Shown in pieces: positions 1 through 5,479 of a stretch of 24,901 nt of DNA. The notes beneath the pieces were generated by a model. The model saw nothing but the letters and a program-made list of their open reading frames with translations, was not told the DNA's origin and made no database searches. Every line of letters starts with the position of its first letter. Positions within the stretch are counted from its first letter, which is position 1. The translations under genes and the position numbers were made by a program. Source of the stretch: an uncultured Megasphaera sp. (GTDB lineage: Bacteria > Bacillota > Negativicutes > Veillonellales > Megasphaeraceae); contig URLP01000010.1 in NCBI GenBank assembly GCA_900548635.1, positions 1 to 24,901 of the forward strand. The letters run 5' to 3'.

Positions 1-1
1 C

Positions 2-166
2 GGCAGCCTGTCCCTCTATGAGGGAAACCGCCAGATGCTGAAAGATTACGGTATCCACCAGGTACCGCAACTCGTCCTCATCCGCCGCGGCGGCCAGATG
101 CTGCGTCCCTTTAGCGACGTCCTGACAGCGCGGCAGCTGGCCTATGAATTGGAAAAGATAAAATAA
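2..166 (+). CDS. C-terminal end of a thioredoxin-fold protein (partial, 5' end outside window)
   Basis: An open frame runs in from the left edge and stops with TAA, giving the last 54 residues of a protein. The segment YGIHQVPQLVLIRRGG followed by an amphipathic C-terminal helix (ARQLAYELEKIK) matches the second half of a thioredoxin fold. The VP pair corresponds to the loop with the cis-proline, followed by a beta strand, a turn with glycines, another strand and the final helix. The CXXC active site, if present, would lie upstream of the window, so redox activity cannot be judged. It could be a thioredoxin, a TlpA-like protein or a thioredoxin-like domain at the end of a larger protein. No terminator is seen before the following tRNA promoter. 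Confidence 0.6.
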   Translation, partial: GSLSLYEGNRQMLKDYGIHQVPQLVLIRRGGQMLRPFSDVLTARQLAYELEKIK

Positions 167-181
167 TTTCTAAAAAAAGAC

Positions 182-210
182 TTGCCAAAATCTAGAAAGT
201 AAGCTATAAT
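182..210 (+). promoter_or_regulatory. Promoter of first tRNA-Val gene
   Basis: TTGCCA (182-187) and TATAAT (205-210) are separated by 17 bases, close to the sigma-70/sigma-A consensus. The tRNA starts about 30 bases after the -10 box, leaving room for a short 5' leader. The same promoter is copied at 820-848. Confidence 0.85.
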
Positions 211-240
211 AAACAAGTCGCACAGAGAAGTACAAAATAT

Positions 241-317
241 GGGCGGTTAGCTCAGTTGGTTAGAGTATCTCGTTGACATCGAGGGGGTCGATGGTTCGAA
301 TCCATTATCGCCCACCA
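241..317 (+). tRNA. tRNA-Val (anticodon GAC), copy 1
   Basis: A 77-base cloverleaf can be drawn by eye: acceptor stem GGGCGGT with ATCGCCC, D-arm GCTCAGTTGGTTAGAGT, anticodon stem TCTCG/CGAGG with loop TTGACAT (anticodon GAC, reads GTC/GTT Val codons), T-arm with GTTCGAATC, and an encoded CCA end. GTC is very common in the neighbouring genes, so this tRNA should be in high demand. It differs from the second copy (879-955) by one base, T308 against C946. This makes the sixth acceptor pair G-T here and G-C in copy 2. Confidence 0.95.
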
Positions 318-326
318 TATCGTGCG

Positions 327-360
327 AAAAGGAGCTGTCTTTATAGGCAGCTCCTTTTTT
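327..360 (+). terminator. Intrinsic terminator after tRNA-Val copy 1, probably bidirectional
   Basis: GGAGCTGTCT (331-340) pairs with AGGCAGCTCC (345-354) with one G-T pair around a TTAT loop. It is flanked by AAAA on the left and TTTTTT on the right. Because A and T runs lie on both sides, it could also end the minus-strand MerR transcript arriving from the right. Confidence 0.85.
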
Positions 361-411
361 GTATGATGTTGACTGCTATCAGAACTTTCCTTCACCGTAC
401 CGCTTGATTTT

Positions 412-732
412 TCAGTTCAAATGCTGCAGGGCTTCCTGGATGTCTTTTTGACGGCTTTCCAGATGATTTCGTTCGTCGACTAAGATTTGACGGCGTGCTG
501 CGCGGGTCGCATCGCCTTGCTGGAAGAGTTCCATATATCGCGACAGGCCGTCGATGGAGACACTGGCAGCGCGCATGCACTTGATGAAGGCGATGGTATC
601 GCAGTTTTCCTTAGTATAATCGCGGATACCATTCTTATCGCGCGGGACATTGCGGATTAGTCCTATTTTTTCGTAGTAGCGCAGCGTATCCGGCGAAAGT
701 TGGAACTTTTCACTGACATCTTTTATTTTCAA
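412..732 (-). CDS. MerR-family transcriptional regulator, AdhR/NmlR-like aldehyde-stress type
   Basis: This 106-residue protein has an N-terminal MerR winged-helix domain: MKIKDVSEKFQLSPDTLRYYEKIGLI at 1-26, then the wing residues RDYT. A long helix toward the C terminus probably forms the antiparallel dimer coiled coil. It has no metal-binding cysteine cluster at the C terminus. It does have Cys44 and Cys52 (FIKCMRAA); a cysteine at position 52 is the sensing residue described for AdhR/NmlR regulators of aldehyde and electrophile stress, so that subfamily is the best guess. The start is TTG at 732-730, supported by AAGGAGGG about six bases upstream on the minus strand. It lies alone between two tRNA-Val cassettes, and no target gene is adjacent. 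It probably controls itself through its promoter at 753-783. Confidence 0.85.
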   Translation of the reverse strand: MKIKDVSEKFQLSPDTLRYYEKIGLIRNVPRDKNGIRDYTKENCDTIAFIKCMRAASVSIDGLSRYMELFQQGDATRAARRQILVDERNHLESRQKDIQEALQHLN

Positions 733-752
733 TGTAATCCCTCCTTGCCTTT

Positions 753-783
753 ATTATACTAACTGGAGTGGAGTTCAAGTCAA
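753..783 (-). promoter_or_regulatory. MerR-type promoter with 19-base spacer and imperfect operator
   Basis: On the minus strand TTGACT (783-778) and TATAAT (758-753) are 19 bases apart. This overlong spacer is the hallmark of promoters that MerR proteins activate by twisting the DNA. Inside the spacer region CTTGAACTCCACTCCAGT (779-762) resembles the CTTGGAGT-N2-ACTCCAAG pattern of NmlR/AdhR-type operators at 12 of 16 positions, although its two halves are not well matched to each other. It drives the regulator's own gene, so autoregulation is likely. Confidence 0.7.
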
Positions 784-817
784 TAGTGTAAAAAATAGTA
801 AAAAATAGTGAAAATAG
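782..817 (+). repeat. Short AATAGT direct repeats between divergent promoters
   Basis: AATAGT occurs at 782, 794 and 804, with a partial AATAG at 813, each followed by an A-rich stretch. The cluster lies between the MerR promoter (minus strand) and the second tRNA promoter (plus strand). It may be an A-tract UP-element for the tRNA promoter or a protein-binding array; the function is unknown. Confidence 0.45.
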
Positions 818-819
818 AC

Positions 820-848
820 TTGTCAAAAGAGGAGAAGTACGCTATAAT
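820..848 (+). promoter_or_regulatory. Promoter of second tRNA-Val gene
   Basis: TTGTCA (820-825) and TATAAT (843-848) have a 17-base spacer, preceded by A-rich repeats. The stretch from the -35 box to the tRNA is recognisably homologous to that of copy 1: both share CTATAATAAAC and AGTCGCACA. Confidence 0.85.
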
Positions 849-878
849 AAACGAGTCGCACAAAGACATACAGAATAT

Positions 879-955
879 GGGCGGTTAGCTCAGTTGGTTA
901 GAGTATCTCGTTGACATCGAGGGGGTCGATGGTTCGAATCCATTACCGCCCACCA
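879..955 (+). tRNA. tRNA-Val (anticodon GAC), copy 2
   Basis: This copy has the same 77-base cloverleaf as 241-317 with anticodon GAC and encoded CCA. The acceptor stem GGGCGGT/ACCGCCC is fully Watson-Crick paired here, so this is probably the ancestral form, with copy 1 carrying the C-to-T change. It has its own promoter and terminator. Confidence 0.95.
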
Positions 956-963
956 TATTGTGT

Positions 964-1000
964 AAAAAAGGCGCTGTCCCATGAAGACAGCGCCTTTTTT
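964..1000 (+). terminator. Intrinsic terminator after tRNA-Val copy 2
   Basis: GGCGCTGTC (970-978) pairs with GACAGCGCC (986-994) and is followed by TTTTTT, with an A run on the left side. Its stem sequence differs from the copy 1 terminator although the tRNA genes are nearly identical. Confidence 0.85.
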
Positions 1001-1030
1001 AGTATCATATATATCTATTCTTAAAAGTTA

Positions 1031-1060
1031 TTGGTAAAAGTTTCACAAATGTAGTATTCT
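1031..1060 (+). promoter_or_regulatory. Possible promoter upstream of candidate small RNA
   Basis: TTGGTA (1031-1036) and TATTCT (1055-1060) are 18 bases apart. Both boxes are imperfect, so this is a weak call. It is supported mainly by a strong terminator about 140 bases downstream and the lack of a convincing coding frame in between. Confidence 0.3.
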
Positions 1061-1066
1061 GTACAT

Positions 1067-1249
1067 GTGATTCGGGTTGGACGGAATCTTTTGGATCCGT
1101 ACCATGTAACGTCTGAATCATCTATCTATCATAATTTTATAGCATATCGCTTGGATCGAAAGACCGGGACGAATTCTTGTAAACGTAGGCTTTTATGGGA
1201 TTGCTGCACGAAGACTTCGGCCGTCATGCACAATCCCTTTTTCTTTTTT
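1067..1249 (+). ncRNA. Candidate small structured RNA of unknown class
   Basis: The stretch between the tRNA-Val terminator and the panG operon contains no ORF with a ribosome site. It does show pairing potential: TGATTC (1068-1073) with GAATCA further on, enclosing ACGGAATC/GATCCGT around a TTTTG loop, and it ends in a strong terminator at 1197-1249. I could not match it to 6S RNA, tmRNA, a T-box or the common riboswitches by eye. It may be a real small RNA of about 180 nt, a leader of the following operon, or simply non-coding spacer. Confidence 0.25.
1197..1249 (+). terminator. Intrinsic terminator upstream of panG
   Basis: GGGATTG (1197-1203) pairs with CAATCCC (1231-1237). The stem continues through TGCA/TGCA with a bulge, and TTTTTCTTTTTT follows. 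The outer stem GGGATTG/CAATCCC is the same as in the terminator after the transketolase genes (5313-5365). Confidence 0.75.
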
Positions 1250-1340
1250 GTTTGATGTTGTGGGTTTGATGTTTGATGTAGTTTTTTTATATTTATTTAA
1301 GCGTAAGCACTTCAAACTTCAAACTTCACACTTCAAACTC
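1250..1340 (+). repeat. Intergenic inverted repeat made of GTTTGATG-like units
   Basis: The left arm (about 1250-1280) repeats GTTTGATGTT-type units. The right arm (about 1309-1340) repeats CTTCAAACTT-type units, its rough reverse complement, around an AT-rich centre. The same architecture with different unit sequence occurs at 5142-5308, 10827-10891 and 13732-13829. A GTTTGAAGTTTGAT stretch also ends panB, and a similar half is found at about 17060. Confidence 0.55.
1266..1293 (+). promoter_or_regulatory. Possible promoter of the panG-panB operon inside the repeat
   Basis: TTGATG (1266-1271) and TATATT (1288-1293) have a 16-base spacer and lie inside the inverted repeat, about 70 bases before the panG start. 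No better promoter is visible between the terminator at 1249 and panG. Confidence 0.3.
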
Positions 1341-1360
1341 GATAAATAGAGGAAATTATC

Positions 1361-2305
1361 ATGCGTTTAGGTATTATCGGCGCCGGCAGAGTCGGCGCTT
1401 CTTTTATGTTAGCCTTTCCTGCGGCTGTCGCAGGGATACTTTGTTCTACAAAAGAACATACGCAGCAAAAAGCAGAGCGCTTTCACGTCACTCCTTATGA
1501 TGACGGCGCTGCCCTTATCCGGCACTGCGATATCATCCTGCTCACTGTCGGCGATGACGCCTTGGCACCGCTGAGCCAGTCCCTGGCAGCGGAACTGGAC
1601 GGAGAAGGGGAGGCGGCGCAGAAGTGTATCTTTCACTGCAGCGGCGCGGCTGATCTCTCGCCCCTGGCGCCTTTGGCCCGTCTTGGCTTCCATACGGGCA
1701 GTCTCCACCCGCTGCAGAGCTTTGCCGCACCTTCGGCCGAACGCCTGCAGGGCATCTACATCGCCGTCGACGGCGATGAACGGGCCAAAGCAGAAGCTGT
1801 CCGCATCGTCCGCGCTTTAGGCAGTACGCCTTTCTTCGTACCGCCGGAAGAACGGATGCTTTACCATGCAGCGGCCTGCTTCTGCTCGAACTACGTCGTT
1901 ACGGCCCTGGCCCTGGCACAGCAGCTCATGCAGCGCTGGACCGGCGATGACGCCGCTGCGGCGCAGGCCCTGCTGCCCCTTGTCGAGGGGACTATGGCAA
2001 ATGTCCGCCAGCGGGATTTGTGGCGCACGGCCCTGACAGGCCCTGTTTCCCGCGGTGATATCGGTACGGTCCGCAAACACCTGGCCGTCCTGCCCGATGA
2101 TTTCGTACGCCCGTACTGCGCCTTCGGCGCTGCTGCCGCCGGTATAGCCTTAAAGAACGGAACGATTACAGCCCAACAGCATACGATGCTGACAAGAATC
2201 CTTGCGATGGCGGAAGGAGTTCAACATGAACAAAAAAGTAACCAATCTGACCATTCAAAAGATGAAGAAAGAAGGAACGCCGATTTCCATGATCACGGCT
2301 TATGA
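1361..2305 (+). CDS. panG: Rossmann-like/DUF2520 protein, probable PanG-type ketopantoate reductase
   Basis: This 314-residue protein has an N-terminal nucleotide-binding motif GIIGAGRVGASF (residues 4-15). Its C-terminal half has the DUF2520 signature, including YHAAACFCSNYVV. DUF2520 proteins include PanG, an alternative NADPH-dependent ketopantoate reductase unrelated in sequence to PanE. That role fits because the next gene is panB, which makes ketopantoate, the PanG substrate. The start ATG follows AGAGGAAAT. The last 26 or so codons overlap panB by 80 bases and look like a low-quality hydrophilic tail (QKSNQSDHSKDEE), suggesting a lost stop codon or frameshift near the original end. The family and the panB neighbour are clear; the enzymatic assignment is inference. 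Confidence 0.8.
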   Translation: MRLGIIGAGRVGASFMLAFPAAVAGILCSTKEHTQQKAERFHVTPYDDGAALIRHCDIILLTVGDDALAPLSQSLAAELDGEGEAAQKCIFHCSGAADLSPLAPLARLGFHTGSLHPLQSFAAPSAERLQGIYIAVDGDERAKAEAVRIVRALGSTPFFVPPEERMLYHAAACFCSNYVVTALALAQQLMQRWTGDDAAAAQALLPLVEGTMANVRQRDLWRTALTGPVSRGDIGTVRKHLAVLPDDFVRPYCAFGAAAAGIALKNGTITAQQHTMLTRILAMAEGVQHEQKSNQSDHSKDEERRNADFHDHGL

Positions 2306-3074
2306 TTATATCATGGCCCAGAATGTTGACGAAGCAGGCATTGATATGATTCTCGTCGGCGACTCCCTGGGCAATGTCGTCATGGGTCATACGTCGACCC
2401 TGCCTGTGACCATGGAAGATATGATCCACCATACGGCTGCCGTCGTCCGCGGCGTGAAAAGGGCCCTCGTCGTCGGCGACATGCCCTTCATGAGCTATCA
2501 GGAAAGTACGCAGCAGGCCCTGCACAACGCCGGCCGCCTGATGAAGGAAACAGGCTGCGATGCCGTCAAGCTCGAAGGCGGTGCCAGTGTCTGCGATGCC
2601 GTGAAAGCCATGACGACAGCCGGTATCCCCGTCGTCGGCCATATCGGCCTGACGCCGCAGTCCGTCCATCAGCTCGGCGGCTTCCGCGTCCAGGGCAAGA
2701 ACAGTGAAACGGCCAAGAAACTGATTGCCGATGCTTTGAAGCTGGAAGCAGCCGGCGCTTTTGCCATTACCCTGGAATGCGTGCCGACGGACATCGCCGC
2801 AGAAATTACGAAAGCCCTGCATACGGCAGCGACCATCGGCATCGGCGCCGGCAACGGCACGGACGGCCAGGTCCTGGTCTGCACGGATCTCTTGGGCATG
2901 AGCAGCGGCTTCCGGCCGAAATTCGTCAAGACCTATGCCGACCTGCATCAGACTATCGTCGATGCCGTCGGCCAGTATATCCGCGACGTCAAAGACCGCA
3001 GCTTCCCGGATGAAGCCCACGCTTTCGCCGTAGACCCGGCAGTCGTGAAGGAAATGAAAGAGTTTGAAGTTTGA
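2226..3074 (+). CDS. panB: 3-methyl-2-oxobutanoate hydroxymethyltransferase (ketopantoate synthesis)
   Basis: PanB transfers a hydroxymethyl group from methylene-tetrahydrofolate to 2-oxoisovalerate, the first step to pantothenate and coenzyme A. The 282-residue product is full length for the family and has a TIM-barrel pattern with MITAYDY, the metal-binding VGDSLG, KLEGG, GHIGLTPQ and IGIGAG motifs. The start ATG at 2226 is chosen over an upstream in-frame codon at 2202 because AAGGAG (2214-2219) lies six bases before it and family proteins begin with a similar TIQKMKKEG segment. Translation is coupled with panG through the overlap. panC and panD are not in the window. A terminator follows at 3129-3157. 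Confidence 0.97.
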   Translation: MNKKVTNLTIQKMKKEGTPISMITAYDYIMAQNVDEAGIDMILVGDSLGNVVMGHTSTLPVTMEDMIHHTAAVVRGVKRALVVGDMPFMSYQESTQQALHNAGRLMKETGCDAVKLEGGASVCDAVKAMTTAGIPVVGHIGLTPQSVHQLGGFRVQGKNSETAKKLIADALKLEAAGAFAITLECVPTDIAAEITKALHTAATIGIGAGNGTDGQVLVCTDLLGMSSGFRPKFVKTYADLHQTIVDAVGQYIRDVKDRSFPDEAHAFAVDPAVVKEMKEFEV

Positions 3075-3087
3075 TATTTGAGGGTTG

Positions 3088-3128
3088 GTGTAAGGGCGAC
3101 CATAATCGGACGCCCGCGTGAATCCTGT
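3088..3128 (+). repeat. GC-rich intergenic element with GGGCG...CGCCCGCGTGAATCC core
   Basis: TGTAAGGGCGACC followed by CGGACGCCCGCGTGAATCCTG forms a short imperfect hairpin plus a conserved tail. Relatives occur at 5207-5249, 13746-13768 and 23349-23390, each in a gap between operons. Here it directly abuts the panB terminator. Confidence 0.6.
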
Positions 3129-3157
3129 GAAAGGAGCTGCTGCGGCAGCTCCTTTTA
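3129..3157 (+). terminator. Intrinsic terminator of panG-panB operon
   Basis: AAAGGAGCTGC (3130-3140) pairs with GCAGCTCCTTTT around a TGCG loop, then a short T run. The stem is a strong 10-11 bp. Confidence 0.85.
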
Positions 3158-3229
3158 TGTTCTTTATGCGCATATAGGAAATATTTCTTGCTATAAAATC
3201 ATGAAGCATGTACAGATGGTATATTCTGT

Positions 3230-3258
3230 TTGACTTGCGTATATAATCATTGTACAAT
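3230..3258 (+). promoter_or_regulatory. Promoter of transketolase leader
   Basis: TTGACT (3230-3235) and TACAAT (3253-3258) are 17 bases apart. The predicted start near 3265 gives a leader of about 118 bases before the transketolase start codon. That leader holds a small ORF and a terminator. Confidence 0.75.
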
Positions 3259-3292
3259 AATCTTAAATGATGGAAACGAACAAAGAGGTCGT

Positions 3293-3364
3293 ATGTCCGA
3301 ACGCACGCGTATCGCCGCCAGACATCAACGGGGGTATTGCGGCGTTTTTTTCATGACGGCCTAA
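3293..3364 (+). CDS. Candidate 23-residue leader peptide upstream of transketolase
   Basis: ATG at 3293 follows AAAGAGG (3282-3288) and opens a 23-codon ORF ending with TAA at 3362-3364, four bases before the transketolase AGGAGG site. The peptide starts MSERTRIAAR and contains RHQRGYCGVFF, so it is arginine-rich with one cysteine. An intrinsic terminator (3313-3351) lies wholly inside the ORF: its left stem falls in the Ile-Ala-Ala codons and its T run encodes Val-Phe-Phe. A ribosome translating this ORF would cover the terminator, so it may be a leader peptide linking translation to read-through. A second, leaderless-looking frame from 3267 lacks a ribosome site. I do not recognise the peptide. 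Confidence 0.45.
   Translation: MSERTRIAARHQRGYCGVFFMTA
3313..3351 (+). terminator. Possible attenuator terminator inside the transketolase leader
   Basis: CGCCGC (3313-3318) pairs with GCGGCG (3339-3344), followed by seven T residues (3345-3351). It lies between the promoter and the transketolase ribosome site, so reaching the genes requires read-through. The 20-base loop is long, and no second competing hairpin (anti-terminator) is obvious by eye. Confidence 0.55.
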
Positions 3365-3382
3365 TATAGGAGGCTATGCTTC

Positions 3383-4204
3383 ATGAAGCATGATCTACAT
3401 GATGTGTGCACGCAGATACGGCGGGATACGGTGCGCTCGATTTACCGCGCTGGTTCCGGTCATCCCGGCAGTTCCCTGTCCGCCGTGGAAATCATGGCCA
3501 CATTGTATTTTACGGATATTTTTACATGTTTTCCCGACAGGCCCCATGCACCGGAACGGGACCGCTTCGTCCTCTCCAAGGGCCATGCGGCGCCGGCTTA
3601 CTACAGCATCCTGGCGCATAAAGGCTATTTCCCATTAGCCCTGCTCGATACCCTGCGCAGCGTCGGCAGCGTTCTCCAGGGGCATCCGAACCTGGAAAAA
3701 CTGCCCTGTCTCGACTGTGCTGTCGGCTCCCTGGGACAAGGCCTGTCCATTGCCAACGGCATCGCCCTGGCCCTGAAGCGGCGTCAGGAAACGCCGCAGG
3801 TCTTCTGCCTTATCGGCGACGGCGAACAGCAGGAAGGCCAGATTTGGGAAGCTGCGGCCTTTGCGTCCCAGCACCATTTGGACAATGTTTGTCTGATTGT
3901 CGACTGCAACGGCCTGCAGCTCGTCGATTCCCTGGTCTCTATCAAGAACATGGAGCCTATGGATGCGAAATGGGAAAGTTTCGGCTGGCATGTCCTCAGC
4001 GTAAACGGCCACGATACGGATGCTCTCTATGATGCCTACGCGGCGGCCAAGGCCTATCATGAAAAGCCGACGGTCATCCTTGCCCATACCATCAAAGGGA
4101 AGGGCGTCTCGTATATGGAAAATCAGGCCCAATGGCACGGCACGGCGCCGGATGAAGCGCAGTACCGCCTGGCCATGGATGAATTAAAAACGGAGGTGCC
4201 CTGA
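3383..4204 (+). CDS. Transketolase, N-terminal (thiamine diphosphate-binding) subunit
   Basis: Transketolase moves two-carbon units between sugar phosphates in the non-oxidative pentose phosphate pathway. This 273-residue protein corresponds to the N-terminal half: GSGHPGSSLS near residue 24, SKGHAAPAYY near 65, and the thiamine diphosphate/Mg motif GDGEQQEGQIWEAA (145-158) through DCN (174-176). The other half is encoded by the next gene, with stop and start overlapping in TGATG. Such split enzymes are common in Firmicutes and archaea. The ATG at 3383 lies nine bases after AGGAGG; an ATG at 3376 runs into a stop at once. Expression probably depends on the leader terminator. Confidence 0.95.
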   Translation: MKHDLHDVCTQIRRDTVRSIYRAGSGHPGSSLSAVEIMATLYFTDIFTCFPDRPHAPERDRFVLSKGHAAPAYYSILAHKGYFPLALLDTLRSVGSVLQGHPNLEKLPCLDCAVGSLGQGLSIANGIALALKRRQETPQVFCLIGDGEQQEGQIWEAAAFASQHHLDNVCLIVDCNGLQLVDSLVSIKNMEPMDAKWESFGWHVLSVNGHDTDALYDAYAAAKAYHEKPTVILAHTIKGKGVSYMENQAQWHGTAPDEAQYRLAMDELKTEVP

Positions 4205-5139
4205 TGGAACGAGTACCTATGCGCGACGGCTACGGCAAAGCACTGCTGGAATTGTGCCGTCTTCACGATGATGTCCTCGTCCTCGACGCGGATGTCGCCA
4301 AATCGACGCGGACCGAATGGATCCGCCAAAAATATCCTGACCGATACATTAACGTCGGTATTTCCGAACAGGACCTCGTCGGCACTGCAGCCGGCCTCTC
4401 CCTGACGGGCTTTGTGCCCTTCATTTCGACGTACGGCGTCTTTCTGACGGGCCGTGCCTGGGGACAGATCCGCAATACCGTCTGCTACAATAATCTCAAC
4501 GTCAAACTCGGCGGCGCTCATGCCGGCATTTCCGTCGGTCCTGACGGGGCGACGCACCAGGCTTTGGAAGACATCGCCCTGATGCGCGTCATCCCGCACA
4601 TGATGGTCATCACGCCCTGCGATTGGTGGGAAACGTACAAGGCGACGCTCGCCGTCTACGACATCCACGGGCCGTCGTATGTCCGCTTCGGCCGTAACCC
4701 GGCGCCGGTCGTCACAAAAGAAGATACGCCTTTCGATTTGTACAAGGCGCCGATTTTCCGGGACGGCAAAGACGTTACGATCTTTGCTAACGGCCTCATG
4801 GTCCACGAAGCCCTGATGGCGGCAGACCAATTAGCGGCTGAAGGCATTTCGGCCCGCGTCGTCAACGTCCATACGGTCAAACCCCTTGACGTCGAGACCG
4901 TCTGTTCCTGTGCAGCCGAAACCAAAGCCGTCGTCGTCTGTGAAGAACACCAGGTCATGGGCGGCATGGGCAGCGCTGTCTGCGAAGCCCTGGCCCGTCA
5001 CTGCTGCGTGCCCGTCGAATTCGTCGGCATCCAGGACCGCTTTGGCGAATCAGGGAAACCGGAAGACCTCCTCAAGGCCTACAACCTCTCTGCAGAAGAC
5101 GTCATCGCTGCCGTTCATAACGTATTGAAGAGAAAATGA
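4204..5139 (+). CDS. Transketolase, C-terminal subunit
   Basis: This 311-residue protein has the transketolase pyrimidine-binding and C-terminal domains: NVGISEQDLVGTAAGLS near residue 49, the PFISTYGVFLTGRAWGQIRN segment, HAGISVGPDGATHQALEDIA, and a C-terminal domain with VVCEEHQVMGGMGSAV. The glutamate in SEQ is the conserved residue that activates thiamine diphosphate. It should form a heterotetramer with the preceding subunit. The 1-base stop/start overlap (TGATG) indicates translational coupling and equal stoichiometry. It could also be read as a deoxyxylulose-synthase relative, but the split arrangement and motifs favour transketolase. Confidence 0.95.
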   Translation: MERVPMRDGYGKALLELCRLHDDVLVLDADVAKSTRTEWIRQKYPDRYINVGISEQDLVGTAAGLSLTGFVPFISTYGVFLTGRAWGQIRNTVCYNNLNVKLGGAHAGISVGPDGATHQALEDIALMRVIPHMMVITPCDWWETYKATLAVYDIHGPSYVRFGRNPAPVVTKEDTPFDLYKAPIFRDGKDVTIFANGLMVHEALMAADQLAAEGISARVVNVHTVKPLDVETVCSCAAETKAVVVCEEHQVMGGMGSAVCEALARHCCVPVEFVGIQDRFGESGKPEDLLKAYNLSAEDVIAAVHNVLKRK

Positions 5140-5141
5140 GT

Positions 5142-5308
5142 ATATCGTTTGCCGTGGCTCGTTTGCCGTTTGCCGAAATGAACGCGGTCCGCAGTCTGCA
5201 GTCCGGGGTAGGGGCGCCCACGTGGGGCGCCCGCGCGAATTCCGTGAATAAACTTATTTTGTATTTGTTGGCATTCTCGCCAAACGAACCACGACCCACG
5301 ACAAACGA
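5142..5308 (+). repeat. Composite intergenic repeat: inverted CGTTTGCCGTGG arms around GC-rich core
   Basis: The left arm at 5143-5177 (ATCGTTTGCCGTGGCTCG and copies of GTTTGCCG) and the right arm at 5279-5308 (GCCAAACGAACCACGACC and ACAAACGAC) are approximate reverse complements. Between them lies the GC-rich element 5207-5249 (GGTAGGGGCGCCC, GGGGCGCCCGCGCGAATTCC). It is the most complete copy of the composite in the window. Its position directly after tktC and before the terminator matches the other copies. No gene is seen in this 340-base gap. Confidence 0.6.
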
Positions 5309-5312
5309 CATG

Positions 5313-5365
5313 AAAAAGGGATTGTGCATGATGGTAAAAACCTTCGTGTGGCAATCCCTTTTTTC
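5313..5365 (+). terminator. Intrinsic terminator after the transketolase genes
   Basis: AAAAAGGGATTG (5313-5324) pairs with CAATCCCTTTTT (5352-5363), a 12-bp outer stem with further partial pairing inside, and the T run continues. The A-rich left and T-rich right sides allow termination in both directions. Confidence 0.8.
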
Positions 5366-5418
5366 TATCATGCCAACTATGTATAGTAATTTTCAATGTA
5401 TGCAAAATTGGTATTTTA

Positions 5419-5448
5419 TTGGGCCTTTATCATTAACTGCGGTATAAT
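5419..5448 (+). promoter_or_regulatory. Promoter of pncB operon
   Basis: A perfect TATAAT (5443-5448) is preceded by a weak -35 (TTGGGC, 5419-5424, 18-base spacer). It shares CGGTATAATA with the nadA promoter. The weak -35 hints at activator dependence, although no clear operator dyad is visible. Transcription would start near 5455, so the coding start must lie downstream of that. Confidence 0.6.
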
Positions 5449-5479
5449 AAAGGCAACTACTTTTTGGAGGCGAGTTATC

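Noticed and set aside
1067..1255. 62-codon plus-strand ORF in the gap before panG
   Set aside because: It begins with GTG without a ribosome site and reads through the terminator hairpin.
2166..3257. Long minus-strand ORF (363 codons) opposite panB
   Set aside because: It mirrors a clear panB gene, has no ribosome site or recognisable domain, and arises from codon bias in GC-rich DNA.
3267..3356. Second small ORF overlapping the transketolase leader ORF
   Set aside because: Its ATG lies at the predicted transcription start with no ribosome site, so the 3293 frame is preferred.
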